From contig JAUNAY010000078.1 in assembly GCA_030527385.1 (NCBI GenBank), forward strand, positions 1-5,759: a stretch of DNA of 5,759 nucleotides, written 5' to 3'. This DNA is from Fusobacterium sp. (GTDB lineage Bacteria; Fusobacteriota; Fusobacteriia; Fusobacteriales; Fusobacteriaceae). Within the stretch, counting starts at the first letter, position 1; every line of letters begins with the position of its first letter. A program made the position numbers and the translations under genes. Shown in pieces: positions 1 to 5,157 of the stretch. The notes under the pieces are model-generated. The model made no database searches. It was not told where the DNA came from and saw nothing but the letters and a program-made list of their open reading frames with translations.

Positions 1-93
1 AAATATATAAAGAAGAAAAAATAGAATATGAAAAAAGTTTGTGAAATAGAAATAATTATATTTTATTTTTAGAAGAATTAAAAAAATAAAAAA

Positions 94-100
94 GAGGTGG
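94..100 (+). promoter_or_regulatory. Shine-Dalgarno site of the acetyltransferase gene
   Basis: GAGGTGG sits unusually close (3 nt) to the ATG at 104. It is the only strong purine-rich site nearby, and the protein start it implies matches the family N-terminus, so it decides the start. The close spacing may lower translation. No convincing -35/-10 pair was found in the roughly 90 bp upstream. Confidence 0.6.
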
Positions 101-103
101 CAT

Positions 104-754
104 ATGTTTAATAAAATAGATATGGAAAAATGGGAAAGAAAAGAGTACTTCTTCTATTATAAAAATTTGATAAAGGCTAAATATAATCTAAATATAGATA
201 TGGATATTACAGAGCTTTTAAAAAAAGTAAAATCTAAAAAAATGAGATTTTATCCAACTATGATATATGCAGTTATTAGAGGAGTAAATCAAAATAAAGA
301 GTTTAGAATGAGCTATGATAAAGATGGAAATTTAGGATATTGGGATATTTGTCACCCATCATATACTATTTTTCATAATGATGATAAAACATTTTCAGAT
401 ATTTGGAGCGAATATTCAGAAGATTTTTCTATTTTTTATAACAATGTAATTAATGATATGGAAAAGTATAAAAATATAAAAGGAATAAAAAGTAAAGAGG
501 GAAAACCAGAAAATTTTTGTCCTATTTCAGCTATTCCTTGGTTAAGTTTTACAGGATATAGTAATGATACTTATAGTGAATCAAATATGTATTTTCCAGT
601 AATAGCCTTTGGGAAATATTATGAAAAAGATAATAAAATTTTATTACCATTTTCAGTATTTGTAAATCACGCAGTAGCAGATGGTTATCATACTTGTAAA
701 TTGATTAATGATATACAAGATATAGTTAAAAATGTAGATGAATGGTTTAGATAA
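104..754 (+). CDS. CatA-like O-acetyltransferase (chloramphenicol acetyltransferase family)
   Basis: This 216-residue protein has the usual length of a type-A chloramphenicol acetyltransferase, a cytoplasmic homotrimer that moves acetyl from acetyl-CoA to the 3-hydroxyl of chloramphenicol. It aligns almost without gaps with CAT-I and CAT-III recalled from memory, at a constant offset of six. R12 matches Arg18, Y19 matches Tyr25, S142 in ISAIPW matches Ser148, catalytic H189 matches His195 and D193 matches Asp199 in NHAVADG. The stretches HPSYTIFH and IWSEYSEDF (residues 84-108) are also typical. The start at 104 fits the family N-terminus and follows a GAGGTGG ribosome binding site only 3 nt away; the next ATG, at 122, would remove conserved sequence. 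Three pocket positions differ: N188 for His194, N154 for Leu160 and A168 for Thr174. The fold and acetyltransfer chemistry are therefore well supported, but activity on chloramphenicol is not certain. It converges on the decarboxylase gene and has no obvious operon partner. Confidence 0.88.
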   Translation: MFNKIDMEKWERKEYFFYYKNLIKAKYNLNIDMDITELLKKVKSKKMRFYPTMIYAVIRGVNQNKEFRMSYDKDGNLGYWDICHPSYTIFHNDDKTFSDIWSEYSEDFSIFYNNVINDMEKYKNIKGIKSKEGKPENFCPISAIPWLSFTGYSNDTYSESNMYFPVIAFGKYYEKDNKILLPFSVFVNHAVADGYHTCKLINDIQDIVKNVDEWFR

Positions 755-758
755 AAGT

Positions 759-790
759 AGATGGTGAAAGGAAGAGTCCAATCACCATCT
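759..790. terminator. Bidirectional intrinsic terminator between convergent genes
   Basis: AGATGGTGA (759-767) pairs perfectly with TCACCATCT (782-790). Inside it, GGA (770-772) can pair with TCC (777-779) around a 4-nt loop after a 2x2 internal loop. The plus strand continues TTTAATTTTAC and the minus strand ACTTTTATC, so either transcript would have a moderately U-rich tail. It lies 4 nt after the acetyltransferase stop and about 10 nt beyond the stop of the convergent decarboxylase, the expected place for a shared terminator. The U-tracts are interrupted, so efficiency is uncertain. Confidence 0.75.
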
Positions 791-800
791 TTAATTTTAC

Positions 801-3053
801 TTATTTTTTAATACAAAGAACATTATAGACACCATTAATAATATGTGTGCCTTCGATTTCGTGTTCAAATCCTGGGAATGATTTATCCCAAAGAGAAAGA
901 GATTTTAGATATTTTATATATGGGCTGTTTTTATCACCAAAATTTTCTCCAGACATAAGCATAGGAATTCCAGGAGGATATGGAATTACAGAGTTAGCAG
1001 AAATTCTATTTTCAAGCTGATCGGCTGGAACAAGCTCTACATTGTTATCAACTATGTTGTTATATGCTTCTCTTGGCAACATATTTACTTTAGGTAGATT
1101 AGAATAAGCTTCATTTAAAACAGCTCCAGGATTATTTGCTTTAAGATAATTAAACATCTTATCTCCTAAATCGTGTAAACCTACATTTTCATATTCTTGA
1201 GGATAAGATAAAACTAAGTCTGGGAATATATCTTTTATAGGAGTATTATTGTCATAATGTTTTTTAAATGATAGAAGTACATTGACAAGAGTAGTCCATT
1301 TTCCCTCTGTTATTCCCATTGCAAATATAAACATAACTTGAAAATCGGTAGTTCTAGTTGGAATAATACCAAACTTTTCAAGATAAGCAGATACTAGAGT
1401 AGCAGGAACTCCATTTTGAGCTAATTCGCCACTATCTTCCATTCCAGGAGTTAAAATGCTAACTTTTATAGGATCGAGCATAGCCCAATTTTCAGGTAAG
1501 TTTTTAAATCCGTGCCACTTATCTTCTGGGTGCATTATCCAACAATCTTGTTCATTGATTAACAACTCTTTTGGTGCTTTTTCAAAATTAAAAACTTCTT
1601 TAGTTTTAGGATCTATCACTTTTTCAGCATTCCAAGGTTTAAAGAACCAATCTCCTTTAGAACTATACTCTTTGTATAATTTACCAATTTCTTGTCTAAA
1701 TTCAACAGCTTCTTTTATTACTTCTTTTACAAGAGATTTTCCAGAATTTCCCTCCATCATAGCTGCCCCTATATCGTTAGATACAGCAAGAGAGTAAAGA
1801 GGAGAGGTTGTAGCGTGCATCATATAAGATTGATTAAATCTATCAAAATCAACAGGTTTCTTACCATTTCTTATATGAATAAAGGAAGCTTGAGACAGTG
1901 CATTTAATAGTTTATGAGTAGATTGTGTAGCAAATATTGTAGCTCCATCTCTTTTGTAATCTTCCAGATTTCCCCTCATAGCAAAATGATCTTTATACAC
2001 TGGATAAAATCTAGCATAACCATACCAAGCTTCATCAAGATGAAGATAATCTACAAAAGGAGACAAAATTTCTTCTATTTTTTTAGTATTGTAAAGAACT
2101 CCGTCATAAGTACAGTTAGTAATTACAGCATATTTAGGATTTGATTTTACCATCTCTTTCATAGTACAAGGAAGAATAGGTCCAATAATTCCATATCTAT
2201 TTCTAGTAGGAGTCATATATACAGGCTTTGCTCCTGTTATAATAAGTCCTTGTTCTATTGATTTATGGCAGTTTCTATCAATCAATGCAGTGTCCTTATC
2301 AGTAAGGCAACCTTGAATTACAGTTCTATTTGAACCAGAAGTACCAACTAAAACATTAAAACTCATATCAGCTCCAAAAATTCTAGCTATATTTTTTTCA
2401 GATTCTAAAAAAGCTCCAGTATGATCTAATAGAGATCCAATAGCAGTTCTTTCTATTCCTAAGTCGGTTCTAAACAAATTTTCTCCATAAAAATCAAAAA
2501 ATTTTTTACCAATGGCAGTTTTTAAAAATCCGACACCGCCTTGATGTCCTGGAACAGCCCAAGAATATTCAGCAATTTTATTATAATTAAAGACTGCTTT
2601 TGCAAGAGGTGGAAGAAGATTGTCTCTATATAACTTTATCTCTTCAGAGATTCTTTCTCCCATAAAGTCTATATCATCTTGTAAAATCCAAAGATATTCA
2701 TTGATATTGTTTAAAACATCAGAGTTTAAAGTTGGAGTGGTATCACTTTTTTCAGCTAATAAAAAAACAGGAACTCCCTCTTGTCTTTCGTGAAGAGTAG
2801 CAATTAGTTTTATAAGTTCTTCCTCTTTTTCTAAAGAACTTTGGCTCCAATCCACAAGCATACAATCAATGTCTTTGTTAATAGAGATTTCTTCTAAAGC
2901 TTCTTCGAAATTTTTAACTTTAATAATATTTATTCCTCTTTCAGTTAATTCAGCTTTTAAAAGAGATATTCTTTTAGATACAGGTGATTTTTCATCTGAA
3001 AAGCTATGTTGAATAATTAAAATATTGTATTTTGTTCCCTCTAAACTTTTCAT
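801..3053 (-). CDS. adiA: Biodegradative (acid-inducible type) arginine decarboxylase
   Basis: The 750-residue product is a PLP-dependent fold-type-I decarboxylase of the large Orn/Lys/Arg family, very close in length to E. coli AdiA (about 755). It would convert L-arginine plus a proton to agmatine and CO2 in the cytoplasm. Residues 1 to about 135 form the response-regulator-like wing domain. The PLP core carries GTSGSNR (237-243, phosphate binding), NCHKS with ring-stacking H263, HLDEAW with D340 facing the pyridine nitrogen, and STHKLLNALSQAS with Schiff-base lysine K381. From about 600 the C-terminal domain includes NSVIPYPPGIPML and SGENFGDKNSP. Long stretches (RFNQ-YMMHATTSPLY, WFFKPWN, MLDPIKVSILTPGM, FPGFEHE-EGT) match remembered AdiA better than lysine or ornithine decarboxylases. 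The frame is intact. A strong AGGAGG lies 7 nt before the ATG. It diverges from an antiporter gene, forming a likely decarboxylase/antiporter pair. Substrate specificity is inferred from similarity. Confidence 0.93.
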   Translation of the reverse strand: MKSLEGTKYNILIIQHSFSDEKSPVSKRISLLKAELTERGINIIKVKNFEEALEEISINKDIDCMLVDWSQSSLEKEEELIKLIATLHERQEGVPVFLLAEKSDTTPTLNSDVLNNINEYLWILQDDIDFMGERISEEIKLYRDNLLPPLAKAVFNYNKIAEYSWAVPGHQGGVGFLKTAIGKKFFDFYGENLFRTDLGIERTAIGSLLDHTGAFLESEKNIARIFGADMSFNVLVGTSGSNRTVIQGCLTDKDTALIDRNCHKSIEQGLIITGAKPVYMTPTRNRYGIIGPILPCTMKEMVKSNPKYAVITNCTYDGVLYNTKKIEEILSPFVDYLHLDEAWYGYARFYPVYKDHFAMRGNLEDYKRDGATIFATQSTHKLLNALSQASFIHIRNGKKPVDFDRFNQSYMMHATTSPLYSLAVSNDIGAAMMEGNSGKSLVKEVIKEAVEFRQEIGKLYKEYSSKGDWFFKPWNAEKVIDPKTKEVFNFEKAPKELLINEQDCWIMHPEDKWHGFKNLPENWAMLDPIKVSILTPGMEDSGELAQNGVPATLVSAYLEKFGIIPTRTTDFQVMFIFAMGITEGKWTTLVNVLLSFKKHYDNNTPIKDIFPDLVLSYPQEYENVGLHDLGDKMFNYLKANNPGAVLNEAYSNLPKVNMLPREAYNNIVDNNVELVPADQLENRISANSVIPYPPGIPMLMSGENFGDKNSPYIKYLKSLSLWDKSFPGFEHEIEGTHIINGVYNVLCIKK

Positions 3054-3060
3054 ATTTATT

Positions 3061-3066
3061 CCTCCT
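3061..3066 (-). promoter_or_regulatory. Shine-Dalgarno site of the arginine decarboxylase gene
   Basis: Read on the minus strand, this is a perfect AGGAGG, 7 nt before the ATG at 3053-3051. It supports the chosen start. Confidence 0.85.
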
Positions 3067-3082
3067 ATAAATATTATTGTAA

Positions 3083-3108
3083 TATATAAACTTAAAAATG
3101 TTTATATA
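3083..3108. promoter_or_regulatory. Perfect 9-bp dyad in the divergent intergenic region (possible operator)
   Basis: TATATAAAC (3083-3091) and GTTTATATA (3100-3108) form a perfect inverted repeat with an 8-bp spacer, between the two divergent genes and about 17 bp upstream of the decarboxylase ribosome binding site. It could bind a dimeric regulator controlling one or both genes, or form a hairpin in the decarboxylase leader. It also holds -10-like A/T sequence on both strands. It does not resemble an ArgR box. In DNA this AT-rich a chance dyad is possible. Confidence 0.4.
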
Positions 3109-3192
3109 ATAGTTTTACAAAGTTTAAAATTAATTCCTTTAAAAAAAATAAAAAAAGGAAAGAAAATGTTTTTTAGAATAGTGTCAATATAT

Positions 3193-3198
3193 GATAAT
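3193..3198 (+). promoter_or_regulatory. Tentative -10 element for the antiporter gene
   Basis: GATAAT matches the TATAAT consensus at five of six positions and lies 33 bp before the antiporter start. The segment a canonical distance upstream (about 3170-3175, TTTTTA) is a poor -35, so the call rests mainly on the -10 and its position. Confidence 0.25.
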
Positions 3199-3218
3199 AA
3201 CAGAAAAAATCTAATAAA

Positions 3219-3225
3219 AAGGAGG
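3219..3225 (+). promoter_or_regulatory. Shine-Dalgarno site of the antiporter gene
   Basis: AAGGAGG occurs 5 nt before the ATG at 3231 and fixes the start of the transporter. It suggests efficient translation. Confidence 0.85.
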
Positions 3226-3230
3226 AAATT

Positions 3231-4679
3231 ATGGAAAAAAAACTTGGTGTTTTCTCACTAGCTGGTTTGGTTATCAGTGCTATGATAGGTGGAGGAATAT
3301 ATAATTTACCACAAAATATGGCACAGGGAGCATCTGTGGGAGCAGTGGGAGTGGCTTGGATTATTACAGGAATTGGAATGTATTTTTTAACGAATACATT
3401 TAGAGTCTTATCAATGGCAAGACCTGATGCAAAATCTGGTATATATATGTATGCTAGATTAGGATTTGGAAGATTTGTAGGATTTTTAATGGCGTGGGGA
3501 TATTGGTTATCTTCAATTTTTGCCAATGTAGGATATGCAATTCTTCTTATGGATTCATTGAACTATTTTTTTCCGCCACATTTTAAAGGAGGAAACAATC
3601 TACTTTCAATAATTGGGGGATCACTTCTTATTTGGCTTATGTATTTTATGATAATGGCAGGTGTACGTCAAGCAGCAAGTATAAATATTATAGGGACAAT
3701 AGCAAAATTAGTACCCATAGCAATTTTTATTATAGCGAGTTTATTTGTTTTTAAAGTTTCAATGTTTGAAACAAATTTTTGGGGACACGAAACGATAAAA
3801 GCTCTTGATGATACAAACTTAGGAGGAGTAGCTGGACAGATAAAAAGTACAATGTTAGTAACATTGTGGTCATTTATAGGAATTGAGGGAGCAGTAGTTA
3901 TCTCTGATAGGGCAGAAAGTCAAAAAGCCGTAAGTAAAGCAACTTTAATAGGATTTTTATTGTGTTGGTTATCTTATACTGCAATTTCGATGTTACCTTT
4001 TGGATTATTATCTCAAGGAGAGTTAGCACAATTAGCTCCACCATCATCGTCAGTAATATTAGCAGATATAGTTGGAAATTGGGGAGAATGGTTTATGAAT
4101 ATAGGAGTTATTATAGCTCTATTAAGTTCTTGGTTAGTTTGGACAATGTTTTTAGCAGAAGTTCCATTTGCTTGTGCTAAAGATGGAACTTTTCCAAAAA
4201 TATTTGCGAAAGAAAATAAAAATGGTGCTCCATCTTTTGCACTTTTGGTTTCAAGCATAGCTATGCAACTTACAATGGTATTAGTTTATTTTGCAAACAA
4301 TGCTTGGAATGCAATGTTAAGTATTACAGGAGTTATGATCTTACCAGCATATATGGCATCAACTTTATATTTATGGAAAATTTCAAAGAGAGGAGATATT
4401 CCAAAAGATGTAGGAATAAAAGAAAAGACAGCATTGATAACGGGTATCGCAGGTAGTATATATGGTGCTTGGCTTATATATGCAGCAGGATTAAAATATT
4501 TGGTAATAGCAAGTATTTTATTTGCAATAGGTATTTTGATTTTTTATAAAGCACGTAAAGAAAACAAAGAAAAAACTGAAGAGATATTTAGTGAAAATGA
4601 AAAAATATTGGCAATAACTTTGGTTGTTATAGCGTTAATAGCTCTGTATTTATTAGTTACTAAAAAAGTAATAATCTAG
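3231..4679 (+). CDS. APC-family basic amino-acid antiporter (ArcD/AdiC type), probably arginine/agmatine exchange
   Basis: This 482-residue inner-membrane protein has about 13 hydrophobic segments, roughly at 9-27, 36-57, 83-110, 123-143, 152-174, 205-226, 238-260, 287-310, 335-354, 361-382, 400-418, 421-439 and 457-476. It belongs to the basic amino-acid/polyamine antiporter branch of the APC superfamily. Its N-terminus (AMIGGGIYNLPQNMAQGAS, residues 17-35) closely resembles the ArcD arginine/ornithine antiporters. Residues used by E. coli AdiC are recognisable: the unwound TM1 GGG (20-22), N99 in TM3, TLWSFIGIE with W213 and E219 (AdiC W202 and E208), and W304 (AdiC W293) before CAKDGTFP. 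It is longer than AdiC (445), with an apparent extra C-terminal helix. Because it diverges from an arginine decarboxylase gene, import of arginine against export of agmatine is the likeliest job. Arginine/ornithine exchange is the main alternative. No frame disruption is seen. Confidence 0.88.
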   Translation: MEKKLGVFSLAGLVISAMIGGGIYNLPQNMAQGASVGAVGVAWIITGIGMYFLTNTFRVLSMARPDAKSGIYMYARLGFGRFVGFLMAWGYWLSSIFANVGYAILLMDSLNYFFPPHFKGGNNLLSIIGGSLLIWLMYFMIMAGVRQAASINIIGTIAKLVPIAIFIIASLFVFKVSMFETNFWGHETIKALDDTNLGGVAGQIKSTMLVTLWSFIGIEGAVVISDRAESQKAVSKATLIGFLLCWLSYTAISMLPFGLLSQGELAQLAPPSSSVILADIVGNWGEWFMNIGVIIALLSSWLVWTMFLAEVPFACAKDGTFPKIFAKENKNGAPSFALLVSSIAMQLTMVLVYFANNAWNAMLSITGVMILPAYMASTLYLWKISKRGDIPKDVGIKEKTALITGIAGSIYGAWLIYAAGLKYLVIASILFAIGILIFYKARKENKEKTEEIFSENEKILAITLVVIALIALYLLVTKKVII

Positions 4680-4724
4680 TGAACTACTCCCCACCTAAAG
4701 AGGAGGGAGTCTTCTTGGATTTTT
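4680..4724 (+). mobile_element. Solo IS200/IS605-like right-end hairpin (degenerate remnant)
   Basis: Directly after the antiporter stop lies an unusually GC-rich patch: GAACTACTCCCC, then ACCTAAAGAGG, then AGGGAGTCTTCTTGG. ACTCCC (4686-4691) pairs with GGGAGT (4705-4710) and CCT (4694-4696) with AGG (4701-4703) around an AAAG loop. The 2-versus-1 internal bulge suggests decay of a once better palindrome. The pattern GAACTAC-hairpin-TTCTTGG resembles, from memory, right ends of TnpB-bearing IS200/IS605 elements, which also form the 3' scaffold of their omega RNAs. No tnpA or tnpB is in the window. The hairpin could now serve as a first, weak terminator or mRNA 3' stabiliser. Exact boundaries are unknown. 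Confidence 0.45.
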
Positions 4725-4741
4725 AAGATAAAATATTAAAG

Positions 4742-4780
4742 AAAAAGTTAGTAAGATTAATATATTTTACTAACTTTTTT
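4742..4780 (+). terminator. Intrinsic terminator of the antiporter gene
   Basis: AAAAAGTTAGTAA (4742-4754) pairs perfectly with TTACTAACTTTTT (4767-4779), with a few further inner pairs (G4755-T4766, A4756-T4765, T4757-A4764), ending in a run of six T. It lies 62 nt after the antiporter stop. The A-run at the 5' base means it could also stop minus-strand transcription. This is the clearest terminator in the window. Confidence 0.9.
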
Positions 4781-5018
4781 ATTTGAAAAAATGTATATAA
4801 ATAGATAAAAAATATTTTGTTGTGTCATTTTAGTGTCAAAAATATGAATAAAAATTAAAGAAAAAGTTTCGTCTGATTGATAATAGTAAAAAAAATTATA
4901 GAGAATGATAAAATGTTTTTAACAAATTAACTAAAAAATATAAAACATTCACAAAATGAGAAAAATAATTACTTAATACAGTCACATAGAAATCATTATA
5001 AAAGGATATACTTACATA
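4781..5018. other. AT-rich intergenic stretch with no visible gene
   Basis: There is no ORF longer than a few codons here and no recognisable RNA gene. Two GTGTCA copies 11 bp apart (4822-4827 and 4833-4838) and a weak 8-bp inverted repeat (4912-4919 with 4942-4949) are the only patterns noticed. The right end probably carries the porin promoter. Confidence 0.6.
5007..5012 (+). promoter_or_regulatory. Tentative -10 element for the porin gene
   Basis: TATACT matches five of six consensus positions. Transcription would begin near 5018-5020, just before the first leader hairpin at 5022, giving a leader of about 140 nt. No good -35 is found at the right distance (4984-4989 reads ACATAG). Another A/T hexamer, TATAAA at 4997-5002, is an alternative. 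Confidence 0.3.
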
Positions 5019-5021
5019 CGT

Positions 5022-5069
5022 AGAAAAGAAAAGTTGTGAGAGTTGCTAATCTCTCATAATTTGTTTTCT
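5022..5069 (+). promoter_or_regulatory. Long imperfect leader hairpin upstream of the porin gene
   Basis: The core TGAGAG (5037-5042) pairs with CTCTCA (5051-5056) around an 8-nt loop. The stem extends outward through A/U and G/U pairs (5031-5036 with 5057-5062). After a small asymmetric bulge, AGAAAA (5022-5027) pairs with TTTTCT (5064-5069). It would sit at or very near the 5' end of the porin mRNA if the proposed promoter is right, a place where stem-loops commonly protect abundant outer-membrane protein mRNAs. Whether it has another regulatory function is unknown. Confidence 0.55.
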
Positions 5070-5079
5070 CTCCAAAACA

Positions 5080-5127
5080 AACTACAAAAATATGAAATAA
5101 CTCCCAGAATTTCATATTTTTGTAGTT
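5080..5127 (+). promoter_or_regulatory. Perfect 19-bp hairpin with C-rich loop in the porin 5' leader
   Basis: Positions 5080-5098 are exactly complementary to 5109-5127, giving 19 uninterrupted pairs around a 10-nt loop (5099-5108, AACTCCCAGA). The hairpin ends 30 nt before the porin start codon. It is not a plus-strand terminator because A-rich rather than U-rich sequence follows. The loop bases ACTCCC (5100-5105) can pair with GGGGGT (5146-5151), which includes the Shine-Dalgarno site, so the element may control translation of the porin through a pseudoknot. The stem is certain from sequence; the regulatory role is inferred. Confidence 0.7.
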
Positions 5128-5144
5128 AATTAAAAAAAGATACT

Positions 5145-5150
5145 AGGGGG
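5145..5150 (+). promoter_or_regulatory. Shine-Dalgarno site of the porin gene, complementary to an upstream hairpin loop
   Basis: AGGGGG lies 7 nt before the ATG at 5158, a good spacing. The G-run is unusual for such AT-rich DNA and is complementary to the loop of the 5080-5127 hairpin. It both supports the start codon and suggests controlled access by ribosomes. Confidence 0.8.
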
Positions 5151-5157
5151 TATTTTT

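Noticed and set aside
1456..2144. Three plus-strand open frames (1456-1797, 1692-1907, 1914-2144) inside the decarboxylase
   Set aside because: They lie fully opposite a strongly conserved coding region, have no ribosome binding sites and give no recognisable protein.
3134..3160. TTCCTTT / AAAGGAA inverted repeat in the divergent region
   Set aside because: The 7-bp stem spans a 13-nt A-rich loop and is mostly A/T, so it is too weak to call as a terminator or operator.
3054..3230. Riboswitch or CRISPR-like structure between the divergent genes
   Set aside because: No conserved aptamer core, no regularly spaced repeats and no intrinsic terminator-like switch were visible.
3025..3261. Plus-strand open frame spanning the divergent intergenic region
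   Set aside because: It starts inside the decarboxylase and overlaps the antiporter start out of frame, has no ribosome binding site and has low-complexity composition.
3173..3526. Minus-strand open frame across the start of the antiporter gene
   Set aside because: It is the antisense shadow of the antiporter coding region and its product resembles no known family.
3962..4258. Open frames at 3962-4180 (plus) and 4013-4258 (minus) within the antiporter
   Set aside because: They are alternate-frame shadows of a clearly coding membrane protein.
4912..4949. AATGTTTT / AAAACATT inverted repeat upstream of the porin leader
   Set aside because: An 8-bp A/T-rich repeat with a 22-nt spacer is likely by chance in DNA of this composition.
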